The notes: generated by a model not told the origin, from the sequence alone. A stretch of 64,000 bases of DNA from Adiantum capillus-veneris (GCA_014529385.2 CM043950.1:80490343-80554342); one strand, 5' to 3'. Positions 45,757-57,185 are shown, numbered from the stretch's first letter. Numbers and translations: made by a program.

Positions 45757-46827
45757 TCATGCATCATGAGCAGAAGGATTGTAAGTGCACTCTATGCTAA
45801 AAGCCCATTCTGCATCAACATCAGCATTACAGTCTCCTTTTACAGAAGACTCAACAATGGCTGCATTTGTAGTGGAACCAACATTTGCAGTGGAACCACC
45901 CTCTTTCTTCTTAGCCTCTTTGGCCTTCAACTTAGGACATGACTTGATCAAGTGATCATTAGCTTTACAATAATGGCAACGCATCTTCGTTTTGCCCTTA
46001 TCACCAGAATTTCCAGACAAATTGCTGCGAGCAGCAGAAGCATTAGGAATATAAGTTCTGCCCCTCGTAGCAGAACCATAAGAAGTGGCTGCATTGCTGT
46101 TACCACCCTTTCTTTGAGAAGCAATAAAAGCCTGTTCAACTGCATGCTGCCTAGTCCTGTTTTTTCTGGAAAGTGACTCTTGCAACAACAATGTGCATAA
46201 TGTATCAAACTTGACAACTTCAGGATTTCCTTGGGTCAATAGTCTCCAAGTACTAGCAAAAGTCTTGTAGGAATCTGGTAAGACATCAAGAACAGTCTGC
46301 ACAAGGGAACTGTCTGAAATGGCTTCACCTGCAGAAATAGGTTGCTCATTGATCTCCTTGACACCAGCAAGGAAACTGTCCATATCATCTTCATCATGCA
46401 TAATCTTCGACTCCAGCTCTTTACGTAGCAAAGCAATTTTAGCCTCATTGCGACTTGCATAAAGACCAACCAATATATCCCAAGCATGTTTTGCAAATGT
46501 TGCTGAATGAATGTGAGGAAAAATGGTGCACTTTACAGACAATGCAATCAATGCATGAGCCTGTGCATCCTTTACATCCCAACGAGATTGTTCTATCGTA
46601 GGCAAAACAACTCTAATAGTAGAAATCCTTTCAGCAAGACCTGCAACATCCTCAACATCGCCTACATCCTCAGAACCATGACGTACATCAATGCCCTGCA
46701 CAATATTCTAGACGTCCTTTGACACAAGAACATGTTGCATCATGTAAGCCCACATAGGGTAATTTTCCCCATCTAACCTGTCCTCAGCAGCAAACATCTT
46801 GAACACATCTCTGTTGTTGTCAACCAT
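45757..46827 (-). pseudogene. gag: copia gag with one in-frame stop
   Basis: ATG at 46827-46825 (MVDNNRDVFKMFAAEDRLDG, typical copia Gag start). An in-frame TAG at 46710-46708 after ...VLVSKDV interrupts an otherwise continuous frame of 357 codons. It contains the UBN2-type gag domain (residues ~60-200) and one knuckle, CHYCKANDHLIKSC, near 45975-45935, followed by a Lys-rich tail. Apart from the nonsense codon it is intact. Confidence 0.88.
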
Positions 46828-47175
46828 GGTAAATGCTGCACCTGATGTGAAAATTGCCCAAAAAGAGGAGAAATGAAGCGGAAACAACATGTGCTATATA
46901 GTACAAACCATAGAAGACTATAAGGAAGATGTTATGCAAAAAATAGCACTGACATAAATTCTGCACAAATGACGAAATAGCCTGTGTAGACCTGCCTTTC
47001 GTGGAAGCGGAGGCTGAAATGAGCCGGAATCAAAAATTTGAGCAGACTAAGCTCTAAGAGCTTCCCCGAAATTTTTGTTGACCTGCAAATGCTTGACAAA
47101 CCTCACTGTAAATGGAGAAAGTGAGTAGGCGTGTGCTGGAGCAGCTGGCGACTAAGCCCGGGAGGACATAAACTA

Positions 47176-47186
47176 CTCTGATACCA
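47176..47186 (-). promoter_or_regulatory. primer-binding site of dead copia
   Basis: The minus strand reads TGGTATCAGAG, two bases inside the 5' LTR; initiator Met tRNA type. Confidence 0.9.
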
Positions 47187-47188
47187 AT

Positions 47189-47415
47189 TGTTGGAATTAG
47201 GGTTGCAGAGAAACGCACACAGCTTGGAGAAGATGAAGGAAGCTCAAGGCACACAATAGAGGGTGTGTCACTTAGTGTGCAATGGAAAGATAGATAGCCC
47301 TAGAGTGATGGGCGTATATACAATGCTCGGGGGAATAAACGTCCTAAAGAGGGAAAAAATGCCCCGGCGGTCCTAGTGTGTTCACACACATCACTACCAC
47401 ATGTATATGGTAACA
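47189..47415 (-). repeat. 5' LTR of dead copia
   Basis: 227 bp with TGTTGG...TAACA ends (plus-strand reading), pairing with 42239-42463. Confidence 0.9.
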
Positions 47416-47652
47416 CCATCTAGTTAAGGCTAGTAGAATCATTAAAGGTCTACGTAAGGGACAACAAATATACATGGTAAAACTAAACAAAGCCGAGCAA
47501 TTAAATGCCAACAAAATTCCAGAGTGGCTTAAAAAATTTTCAGATGTGTTTCCAGAGGACCTCTCAAATTTACCTCCCCCAATGGACATAGACCATGATA
47601 TAGAAACTTTTCCAGACAGTTGAACCTATTTTGAAAAGACCTTACAAAATGT
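47416..47652 (+). pseudogene. gypsy relic continues: start of reverse transcriptase
   Basis: Resumes the element split at 42239. IPEWLKKFSDVFPEDLSNLPPP and MDIDHDIE are the segment just before RT in gypsy Pol. A stop after TFPDS and a truncation at 47653 by the next insertion follow. Confidence 0.75.
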
Positions 47653-50229
47653 TGAGGCGGTCTGGGGCGGGCAACAAGGAGAGTGGCCTCCAAGCACTCT
47701 TCTAGGCTCCCATGCTGCTCAATTGGGTTGGGGTTGGAAAAAAACAACAAACACACACACAAACCCGCAACCTAGCCCTACACAAATTTGGGGCACCACC
47801 TAGTTTTGGATGCGAACTAGGACGCGTAGAGAGAGAGAGAGAGAGATAGTGCTCCGGCTGCTTTGAAACGTATCGGCAATGATCAAGCAAACACAACTAT
47901 ATATTTAAGAAAGAGAGAGAAAGGGGGAGGGGGTGCGTGTTGCATTAATACCTTCTTACAAATCTGTCATGACAAATCAAAGTGAGATTAGTATTTGTTC
48001 AACATAGCTTGCGTAAATTTCACCACAACACATCACAAGAAAAGCCACCCCAATCACTGTCTTAAGGCCAGGGGAGTCCTCTCCACCCTGTCGCCCTCTT
48101 ACAGTATGTGGGATTTATGGCTAGATTGATGACAACACCAGAGACAAGCTATCAAGAACTTAACAAAAAACACCAAGACACTTACGCATCATTGTTGTCC
48201 ATTACTTCACGTTGGAAGGGAGACAAAGTATCCAAGCTTAGTCCAAATCCACCCTCCTTGATTCAACAAATGTTGGGCTTACAATAGTAGGAGAAATGAT
48301 AGATTTCCTACTCTCAATTGAATGATCACTCTCTCTCTTACGATGGCATAGAGTTCCCTTGATAATCCCCTATTACAACACATGCACATGCATAAGACAA
48401 TGAGCTTCCACTCAAGAGCTCCTTCTAGAGAGGTTGAGCTTGGCTTCTCAAGCTATAGCATAGTGCTCTTGCTTATGGCTTCCCCCTTTTTTGTGCTAGC
48501 TACACCCTCCTTTTATAGCAATTTTGAAGGCTAGGGTTACTCCTCTAACCATGGTTAGGTTAGATTTTCAGCAATTTATCTAATTTCTTTTGCTTGGAAT
48601 TATCAAGAAGTTGGTGGGGAAAGAGAGAGGAGAGAAATGGACGTGATAGGACTTTTCATAGTGGGTTAGTGTTAGTAGAGTTAGTTATTAATTTACAAAT
48701 GGAATTGGATATTTACAATGGGAGTATCCATGTAGGATACAAATAAGGAAGAAAAACTCTTAAGAGGTAAGAAAAGGTGGATTTCTTACAAGGTTGATGC
48801 TCCAAGTGTCTTGAGTAGGGCCAATTTTGACGCTTGTTGAAGGTCCACTAGCTTTGACGGTACATTTTTTCTCCACTCTTGACCTTCCTTGAGAGACAAG
48901 GTAATTGAAGCTGAGTAATCAACCACCATGATGCTGTCTTTTAAGAGAAGAGGCTGAATTTTGTGGTTTTTTTTTAATAGATATGGGTAATTTGGAGGAG
49001 GAAAAATGAGACTAGGTGGTTAATTTTGGAATGGAATTGTGTGTGGGAGGTATGAGTTCACCATGGTTTCTCTTATTCTTCAAGGTTGAGGAGAAGGTGA
49101 GTAGGGTGCAGAGAGGAGTGGTGAGAGAGGTGGGGATGATGAGTGGAGAAGTGTGTGTGAAAGAGGAAAATGATAAAGTGGAAGAGAGAGTGTGGCTGCA
49201 TAGCATGGGAAAACTAGGGTCCACTAATAAAATCATAGCTCACAACTCGTAGCTCAAAAAAATAAGAAAAAATTTGAGGCAAAAGTTCAGCCTACGAGCT
49301 ACAACTTTTGTTTGTATCACCTTTTCAAATTCGGAGAGCAAGTGAACTTTAAAAATTCAGCAAAACCGACTGTTTTTTTCCACTGCACAAAGTCCTTGTG
49401 GGGTCCTTCTTTGGATGATTCTTTTGAATACCTCCAAGAGTGGGCCCTCCATAGTGCATGTATGCATGCCACCTACCCTTGACCTTATTTGGTAGGTCTA
49501 TAATTGAAGATATTGTTGAGATTATGATAAGTGAATAGTACAACTAAGAAAATCAAATATTGAGGGGTCTAAAAAATATGTACATGTCAAATATAAATAA
49601 TATAAGTGGAAAAAATATAAAGGGGTCAAAAGAAATCTCTCTCATTATGAGGCTACCATAAAAAGATAAATATTTTTGGTGTTCTAATTTTTTAGAAAAA
49701 AAACAAAATAGATGTAGGAAGGGAAAAATCACAATAGTGAAAAAATATACACATAAATAAAACTAGTTTTTTTGGATTTTTGTTGGGGTGGAGTTACACC
49801 AAATATAAGAGAAGCTTACATGAAAATATTTCTATATGGAATAAAGAGTATGAAAAATGGTAAGAAAAAATTGTGGTAATGGTGAGGCAATGTACATAGC
49901 ATAAATAGCACACACTTAGGTAGAAATATTTAATTAAATACCAAAATAATTATGAAAAAATCTTTTATTTAAGCCCTATATACAAAGAAATATTTACATA
50001 CGCATGGGCCATAATATACTTATATTTTTTATTATTTTTTATTTTTTTGGCTCAACTAGCCCAATGACTAGCTAATTGAGGGTTTTTAAAGAAGATATGG
50101 GAAAAGTCCCGTGACTCACGCACGCCTATGTATAGTGAAATGGTAGGGATAGCCATAGTGTTTGGGTGATTTTGGTAGGGTGAGGTAACTCACTGTGGCA
50201 ATTACAAAGAGCCGAAAAAACGGCTATCA
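47653..50229 (-). repeat. 3' LTR of element X
   Basis: The left ~240 bp match 63717-64000. It starts TGAGGCGG on plus; the other end is inferred as '...ggctatca' at 50229, directly after a purine-rich tract beyond the pol stop, giving about 2.58 kb. A TATA-like 'aaatatatag' on minus near 47897-47906 fits leftward transcription. It contains a short GA tract (47829-47846). ORFs within (for example 49012-49252 on both strands) are not gene-like. Confidence 0.6.
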
Positions 50230-50246
50230 TTAGCCCTCCCAATGGA
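50230..50246 (-). promoter_or_regulatory. polypurine tract of element X
   Basis: On the minus strand 'ccattgggagggctaa' between the pol stop and the LTR. Confidence 0.55.
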
Positions 50247-50257
50247 TGATGGTATAT

Positions 50258-52297
50258 TCATGTACCATCATAGAGCATCTTTTCCAAAGAGAGTGCTTCA
50301 GAGTCCTTGACGAGATTTTTATTGTTTGGCCCCTCAGAATTTTGGCTAGAGTTACACTCATGCTTCATGTAACAATACTTACATGAGACAGTGGCCTTTT
50401 GACAGATCTTTGGTAGATCCTTTGGTAGAAGGCGACTCAAATAGGGCTTCAAGCGATACCCGTTTACCTTCCTGGAGTGCTCTTTACCGTTCAAGTCCAT
50501 AAGCTAATAGTAACTAGAATTGAAAGCCTTCTTGACTATGTATGGCCCTTGCCATCTAGTTTCAAATTTGGCATCAAAACGATTATCGAGTCGATTGTCA
50601 TACCTTAGCACAAGATCTCCTTCATTGATGCCTTTGTCCTTCAGTTTCTTGTCAAGCTTCTCCTTTGTCTGTGTGGCTTTCCTCTTATAGCACTCGTATG
50701 CTGCTTCTCTTTTCCACTCAAGCTCGGCTAAGGTAAGAAGTCGATCCATCCATGCTTCTTGATCATCTTGTGCTGATTTGCCATGAAGTCGCATTGTTGG
50801 AATGTTTAGCTCAATTGGCTGTAAAGCCTCTTGACCATAGACCAAGTGAAATGGTGTGAACTCCGTGGCTTCCCTATATGTGGTTCGATATGCCCACAAG
50901 GCACCATCCAAGAAGTCATCCCATAATTTTGTGTTGTTTTGCACCATCTTTCTAATGATTCCTCCAATGACACCATTAGCCTTCTCCACCAAACCATTTG
51001 ACTGTGGGTAGTATGGTGTGCTATGACGATGTAGAATGTGAAGCTCTTCACAAACTTCTGTGAGCAAGCCCTTCCTAAACCCTGGACCATTATCAGAAAC
51101 AATCTCCAAAGGTGTGCCAAATCTGCAACAAATGTGATTGTACACAAACTTGCTAACTGTCCTCTCATTCACTCTTGCCACACTTTGAGCTTCCACCCAC
51201 CTATTCATATAGTCTACAGCCACTAGAATGTAGAGTTTACCATTTTTTGTCCTAGGCAGAGGACCCATAGCATCAATGCCCCACTTTTCAAAGGGTCCAT
51301 TTGCAAGCACTATTTGCCTCGGGCCATGCACCAATCTTCTATTTCCATTTATCTGACAATTGTGACAGCTTTTACACCAATGTTGAACATCCACATGCAA
51401 GCTTGGCCAAACATACCGCGCAAGCAAAATCTTCTTCACAGTTGATTCTTGGGCAAAATGACCACCACATGCCTCTTCATGCAAACCTTTTAGAATGGCT
51501 GGAATTTCCTCGATAGTTGGTACTCTTCTGCACACTTGATCCTTCCCTCTTTGATAGAGGGAGCCTTCTAGGAAGAGATATGCGCTTGCCTTCTTCATGA
51601 GTCTCCTCTTCTGAGCTTTTGTGAAGTCTGGTGGAAACTCACCCTCCAAAATGTAGCCAATGATCGGAGCCAATGACTCCAATCCCTGGTACCTCGGTTG
51701 CTTCACAGTAGCCGCCACCATGATGACCTGCACTTCTTTCTTTACACATGCAACGGCTTGTTGTGCAAGTAAATCAGCATCTTCATTTTGTTTCCTAGGA
51801 ATATGATATAATTGCACCTCCTCAAATTGATTAAATAGCCTACGGATGGTATGAACTTTGGCCCTTAGTCTTTCATTTTTGCATGCCCAGATGCCTAAAA
51901 TCTGCTTCACAATGAGAAGTGCATCCCCTTTTACCATGAGACGTTGTATACCATGGCCAATACATATTTTTAAACCATGAAGTAGTGTGTCATATTCTGC
52001 TTCATTGTTGCTAGTTGAACCTGGTAGATTGACCTTCTCTTTCATGACCACCTCTCCACTTGGGTTGAGCAATACTAACCCTCCCCCTGCTTTCCCTGTG
52101 GCTCGACGAAAAGCTCCATCAAAGAACAAGGTAAAAGCATTAGAAATACTTTTTGGTGGTGGCAATGGTAGGGTCTTTACTTGAGGCACCTTAATTTCCT
52201 TCTCATGTACCCTATAAAGGAGAATCCCTGCCAATTGTGCACGCACACTACTTCTACCTTGAAAGAGTATTGGAACTCTTGCAACTCCATAATCCAC
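50258..52297 (-). pseudogene. pol: element X Pol 3' part: second RNase H and integrase
   Basis: An open frame from 52297 to a single in-frame TAG at 50506-50504, continuing in frame for 81 codons to the real stop at 50258. Archaeal-type RNase H spans residues ~55-185 with all acidic residues visible (D60 in FFDGAF, E99 in NNEAEY, D125 in VKGDALL, D175 in NEDADLL). The integrase zinc finger has H273, H280 and C308/C311. The integrase core has D342, D402 and E438 (35 residues between the last two). The C terminus includes RWQGPYIVKKAFN. It joins the upstream gag-pol frame through a frameshift near 52245-52265. It is nearly functional: one shift and one stop. Confidence 0.88.
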
Positions 52298-55200
52298 TTT
52301 GAGATCCTAGTACTAAGATTCATTTGAGATGACACCCAAGGGAACAAATTTTCTGCAGTGAGAATTACAAAAGGTTTTGGTAGCAGGTAGGATCTAAACT
52401 TTCTCACCGCAAACATGAGAGAATGCAATATGAGTTCTGCTTCTGTGTAGTCTCTCTCCAAAGCATTCATGACCCTACTAGCAAAGTAGATGGGTCGCAT
52501 CCTTGTACTGTGGGGATCTTGTTGTAGCAACACAACACCAATTGTTTCCCTTCCAACACTAGAGCTAACAAAGAATGTGTACTCCCAACAAGGAGGCATG
52601 AGTGTTGGTAGCTCTGAAAAAATGACTTTAATGTTACAAAAATACTCTTCAAGCTCATCAAACCATGCAAATTCTACTTGTTGTGTCAACTTTTGCAAAG
52701 GATGAAGCAACTCCGAGGCTAAGTGAATGAAGCGTGACATATACTTCACCTTCTGAATGAAAGAGATGACCTCCTTAAGACTCTTCGGTGATGGGAGCTC
52801 AATAAGAGCCTTTGCCTTTGAAGGATCCACCTCAATGCCTTTATAGGAAACCTTGTGACCGAGCAAGATCACTTCATCCTCACCTATGTGGCACTTGTCG
52901 GGGTTGAGTTGACCTCCCATGTCGTAGAGCTTCTTTAAACCTTCTTCTACCCTTTGTAGATGCAATGATTTTGAGCTATAAATACAGAAATCATCAATGA
53001 ACACCCTAATTGACTTTCCAAAGAATGCTTGAAACACCATGTTCATGAAACGTTGGAATGTTGCAGGAGCATTTGTCAGACCAAATGGCATGACTCTAAA
53101 AGCATAACAACCCCAAGGAGTGATAAAGGTTGTTTTCAATTGATCCTCCAATGCAATCCCTATTTGAAAGTAACCTGAGTAGCCATCACACACAGTGTAC
53201 TTCTCATGACCAGCTACCTCATTTAGTATCTCATCCTGAAATGGGAGGGGAAAGTGATCTCTTTTTGTTGCCTCATTGAGGGGACGGTAATCCACACACA
53301 CCCTCCACTTGCCATTTTTCTTAGGAGTGACAACAACAGGAGAGACCCACTCTGAATTCTCCACTGGATAAATGAAACCTGCTGCTAGAAGCTTCCTTAC
53401 CTCCTTGAGTAGAGCCTGTTCCTTTATAACTCCTAGCCTTCGTAGCTTCTGAGCTTTAGGTGTGGCCTCAGGCTTTAACTCAATCTTGTGTTGAACAACA
53501 TCTACCCCACGCACGTCGGTGTAGTCTTTAGAAAAAAGCCTAGGAAACTTCCTTAGCACACATTTGAACTCCTCTCTTTCATCCTTTGTAAGTGTTGTTG
53601 ATAGCATACCTTCCAGCATCCCTTCATCTTGAACACCTTCGTTCTCTTGAGGACCTACCTCCTCCAAGCCTTGACAAGAGGTCTCTTGGTTGCTTGGCTT
53701 AAACCTTACCCCCATGACTTCGATGGAAGACTCCTCTTCAGTAATGCTGCCGCTACTTTCTTCTTCTGAAGTGCTATCGGTCCAACCTTCTTCCGTCTCA
53801 CTTTGAGATGATTCTTCATGGAGCTCCTCTTGGAATTGCTCCTTCATGTCAAAGACAACCTTCTTATGATTGTCATTCCTGCAAATTAATTTCCCACTCT
53901 CCCAATCCTGCAAAGCTCGCATTTTCATTAGCCATGGTCTTCCTAGGATAAATGGATAACCACTTCCCTTGGTCGACATAACATAAAAATCCACTGCCTT
54001 CTTAATGCCAAAGGCCTCCACAAAAACATTTTTACAAATGCCTACGCACCTAGCCTTGCTATTGTTTGCCATTTTCACTTTGATTTCAGGTGTCTCATGG
54101 ATGTGCATGCCTAGTCTTTGCATGAGCCCTTCTGTCATGATGCAAATTTGTGCACCCCCATCCACTAGACCTTTCCTAACCAATCTTCCTTTTATGTAAC
54201 AATCTAGCACAGGTGTAATATCCTCGTTCATTTCAGCATGTGCAATTTTTACAACAGGAAAACTCTCTTTTACCTTTCTCCTAGTGCTAAGTGCCTTTGT
54301 TAAATCCCTCCTAACTTGTGGGCATAATGCAAGAAACTGAGGCCATGAGATATCAGGACCCTTACCTCGCATGTCTTCCAACAGGTTGTATGGAGCCATA
54401 CCATGTCCAAGAGGGAAGTCTTGGAGATTGATACGGCGTCGAGTCCTCTTAGCTTCCTTGGTCTCCTTTGCCTTCTTGCCTTGTCCATGGTCACTCTGTG
54501 ATGGGACACCCTCTTTCTCTTTACCTTTTCCTCGGCCACGCTTAATGCCATTTGCTTCCATGTCAACCTCATTTGAGTTTGTCACCTCTACCACATGCAC
54601 ATTTGGATCTGGCAAAGGTGGAACTCCTTCTACCCCTTGTGGAGGTGGTCTTGGTCCATTTGGCCTTTGTAGAAGCCTTGGTTGTTGACCAGCTCCTTCT
54701 CCTGCATTCATCACTGGGTAATTCAAGTTAGGTCTCCCTGGCTCTCCACGGGGCCAAGGACAATTATACATCCCATGTCCAGACTCTCCGCAATTCCAAC
54801 ATTGCAAGACTCTCCTAGTTCGTGGTGGATCTCGCTCTTCTGACTTCTTTGCTTGTCCCTTTGGACCTACAGCTTGTGCAAGGTGAATTGACAGGCTGCT
54901 TAAAGATTCATTTAACTTCTCAATCACTTCAGGTGTTACCTCAGGAAGCTCCTTAGATGTTGATGCTTGTGACTTACCTTTGGGTCTAAGACCTTCTATT
55001 GGAACCTCTCCCCTTAAGCACTTGAGTTTCCTATACTTCTCAGCAGCCCTAGTTTCCGCTGCATCAAAGGTAGCAGGTGCACCCGCCTCAACTTTTACCT
55101 TAAGGTCAGGAAAGAGTCCGGCTATGAACCTCTCCTTCTTTAGAAATTCTGCACCATCACCAGGGTTAGCAACATTTCGTATCCATAGAGCCCAAAGACG

Positions 55201-55551
55201 TAGAAACTCTTGCTTGTACAAGTAGTAGTCATCTAAGTCTTTTTGCTTATGAGAAACAATGTCTTGCCATAATTTTTGAGTGTTTTGGGGATCAAAGAAG
55301 TATTTCTTGAAACGATTCAAAACTTTTGTGTAATTCCCCTTAACTTCCTCAGGCAAAGAGTCAAACCAAGTGCTAGCATCTTTCCTAAGGACCACCTCAA
55401 ACATTTCTACATGTTCTTGATAAGTTATTATCCTCTTGATACGGCAAGACATCTTGAAATTCGCTAAAAATAATTCTGCATCCTCTCCAGGCTCTCCAAA
55501 GAAAAGAGTTAATCTTAGTAATGATTGGTATAACTGGAGAGTTAATCTCAA
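52177..55551 (-). CDS. gag-pol: element X Gag-Pol copy 1 (Gag, protease, RT, degenerate RNase H)
   Basis: A 1,124-codon open frame. Gag capsid domain ~15-175, one knuckle CWNCGESGHGMYNC (251-264), protease D-G-G-A (464-467) with FILGRPWL later, and RT ~700-950 with DGYSGYFQI (789-797) and FIDD (851-854). The first RNase H spans ~975-1105, with expected catalytic Asp positions replaced (FFVSSSVG, LTAENLF), so it is probably structural. The first ~14 residues (before LFFGEP) are not those of copy 2 and derive from the abutting foreign leader, so the true gag start is lost. The frame breaks near 52250, separating it from the second RNase H and integrase. Confidence 0.88.
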   Translation of the reverse strand: MRLTLQLYQSLLRLTLFFGEPGEDAELFLANFKMSCRIKRIITYQEHVEMFEVVLRKDASTWFDSLPEEVKGNYTKVLNRFKKYFFDPQNTQKLWQDIVSHKQKDLDDYYLYKQEFLRLWALWIRNVANPGDGAEFLKKERFIAGLFPDLKVKVEAGAPATFDAAETRAAEKYRKLKCLRGEVPIEGLRPKGKSQASTSKELPEVTPEVIEKLNESLSSLSIHLAQAVGPKGQAKKSEERDPPRTRRVLQCWNCGESGHGMYNCPWPRGEPGRPNLNYPVMNAGEGAGQQPRLLQRPNGPRPPPQGVEGVPPLPDPNVHVVEVTNSNEVDMEANGIKRGRGKGKEKEGVPSQSDHGQGKKAKETKEAKRTRRRINLQDFPLGHGMAPYNLLEDMRGKGPDISWPQFLALCPQVRRDLTKALSTRRKVKESFPVVKIAHAEMNEDITPVLDCYIKGRLVRKGLVDGGAQICIMTEGLMQRLGMHIHETPEIKVKMANNSKARCVGICKNVFVEAFGIKKAVDFYVMSTKGSGYPFILGRPWLMKMRALQDWESGKLICRNDNHKKVVFDMKEQFQEELHEESSQSETEEGWTDSTSEEESSGSITEEESSIEVMGVRFKPSNQETSCQGLEEVGPQENEGVQDEGMLEGMLSTTLTKDEREEFKCVLRKFPRLFSKDYTDVRGVDVVQHKIELKPEATPKAQKLRRLGVIKEQALLKEVRKLLAAGFIYPVENSEWVSPVVVTPKKNGKWRVCVDYRPLNEATKRDHFPLPFQDEILNEVAGHEKYTVCDGYSGYFQIGIALEDQLKTTFITPWGCYAFRVMPFGLTNAPATFQRFMNMVFQAFFGKSIRVFIDDFCIYSSKSLHLQRVEEGLKKLYDMGGQLNPDKCHIGEDEVILLGHKVSYKGIEVDPSKAKALIELPSPKSLKEVISFIQKVKYMSRFIHLASELLHPLQKLTQQVEFAWFDELEEYFCNIKVIFSELPTLMPPCWEYTFFVSSSVGRETIGVVLLQQDPHSTRMRPIYFASRVMNALERDYTEAELILHSLMFAVRKFRSYLLPKPFVILTAENLFPWVSSQMNLSTRISKWIMELQEFQYSFKVEVVCVHNWQGFSFIGYMRRKLRCLK

Positions 55552-55784
55552 CTACTACTGTATTTTATATACTGCTGATGTTTTGGATTAGGTTTGCTAA
55601 TCTGAAACTGTACTACCCTCAGTTGTTGGTCAATTTACGCGAAAAAGTCTGAATTCAGTCGTTTGCTTCGTCAAATGGGCAAACAAGGTGCAAATTCACT
55701 TCTGAAAGAAGTTCTGGAACCCTTAAGCCAAATGGGACCTCATTGTCTATGCCAAGTCAAATTTTCTTTGCAATATGCCCCAAT

Positions 55785-55808
55785 AGACATCCTACGCGTA
55801 GGATGTCT
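55785..55808. repeat. 24-bp perfect palindrome, copy 1
   Basis: Half-site AGACATCCTACG followed by its exact reverse complement; the centre is ACGCGT. Identical at 56062 and 56187. Confidence 0.95.
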
Positions 55809-56061
55809 CCTGCTGTGTTTTGCCTGGATTTTTTGCACTGTTGGTTCCTCTTGTTGTGCTAAGCTTACAGCTGCTTTTACTTTTTGATTTGGACACCTAT
55901 TAGTTGGTCAATGAGTCAGAAATCTGTTCTAACGGCCTGTTGATGGTATTGATCAGTCTAATCAACTCCAAATTGGACCAAAATTGACTAGGAGGCTTGC
56001 CTTAGGCTATATAACACCTTACTATGCTCAAAGTCAAAGTCTGTCTTGATTTTCTTGCATT

Positions 56062-56085
56062 AGACATCCTACGCGTAGGATGTCT
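56062..56085. repeat. 24-bp perfect palindrome, copy 2
   Basis: Identical to 55785-55808. Confidence 0.95.
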
Positions 56086-56186
56086 TTTTCATCAGAATAG
56101 CTTCAAACTCAAAGCCCAGGCTCCTCTTGAGTTGCTGATCACTTTGGTATACTCAGAATTCAGTTTGGAGTCCCAAATCACTCAGA

Positions 56187-56210
56187 AGACATCCTACGCG
56201 TAGGATGTCT
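56187..56210. repeat. 24-bp perfect palindrome, copy 3
   Basis: Identical to 55785-55808. Confidence 0.95.
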
Positions 56211-56630
56211 TTTTGGCATGTTTGACCCTGGATTTGTCCCACAGCTTCCCCTTGATGTCAGTAACCCAGTGGTATGCTTAGATTTTGGTTTGGATGTCAA
56301 AAAGTCCCAAATTTCAACTGTTTTTTGCTTTTTCAGTCAAAAGTACTAAAGTTCTCTTTGAATCCAATTTTCTTACCCAAATGAAGTGAAACACCTTTCA
56401 GTCACTCAATATATCATGCAAGACATCCTCATGCAGCCATCTTATGGTTTTGGTCTCAAAATAATGTTTTGGCACTATTTGGGTAGGATGTCTAGCAATT
56501 TCAGTCTACCTGGGCTTATCCTGTCAAGATATGGCCAAATTTCCACTTTCCAGTTGAAATTAGGGTAAACCCTACCTTTTGAACACATTGGTCAACTCAA
56601 AATCCCAAAATTCCTCCCAGATCAGTCTGC

Positions 56631-56654
56631 AGACATCCTATGCATAGGATGTCT
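56631..56654. repeat. 24-bp perfect palindrome, variant copy
   Basis: Half-site AGACATCCTATG plus its exact reverse complement; centre ATGCAT. Two symmetric changes keep it perfectly palindromic. Half-sites alone occur near 56410, 56484 and 57554. Confidence 0.95.
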
Positions 56655-57185
56655 CCTGCTTAAAATTAAAGTTTTTTTTCTGACAGGAATGCTCATGATG
56701 CTCTGTAGATCTATCAGAAACACTCACAGTAACTTTTGGACTTCAATTAGGCTTTCAAACACACTTTTGTGTCTTTTTGCGTCTTTTACAAACTTGTAAT
56801 GATTCTACCAAGCAAGTGTACATGCATGCAATGCTCTAGATCCTGAATCATGATGTCCTACTTACTCTACTCCTACCTATCATGTAAAATGGTGATAATG
56901 GTGTTTTTGGTTGCTTTTTGGCCTCTCCGGACTCTCAAGCTCTCCTCTCACTGCTTCTACCACCCCAAGCCCTACTCTAGAACTCAACTATCACCCAATA
57001 CTACCTAAGTCTACCTCCTCTACCTAAGTCGAAGGATCTAGGCCAGACACACGCTTCCTAGACTCCCTCTAAGACCTAGAGAGTCCTCCACCCTCTAATC
57101 CTATCTAAATGTAAAGCGAGATTCTTGGCAAGCCAAAAATCCCAATCCTCAAGGATTAGTCTCGGTCACCTACCTAAGGTTTTCG

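Larger units (their letters stand above)
42239..47415 (-). mobile_element. complete but dead Ty1/copia element
   Basis: About 5.18 kb on the minus strand with LTRs of 225 and 227 bp. Order on the coding strand: LTR, PBS, gag, protease, integrase, reverse transcriptase, RNase H, polypurine tract, LTR. The LTRs differ by roughly twenty changes and a 2-bp indel, so it is much older than the 4.16-kb copia. It lies inside the gypsy relic after protease. Stops, frameshifts and two catalytic Asp-to-Asn changes inactivate it. Confidence 0.93.
55508..57185 (-). other. element Y leader fused to X gag
   Basis: Non-coding DNA from the Y PBS down to the abrupt junction at 55507/55508, where similarity to copy 2 gag ends. 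It contains four perfect 24-bp palindromes and partial ones. No ORF of note. Confidence 0.6.

Noticed and set aside
49012-49252. Overlapping ORFs on both strands in the X LTR
   Set aside because: Short, mutually antisense and without similarity.
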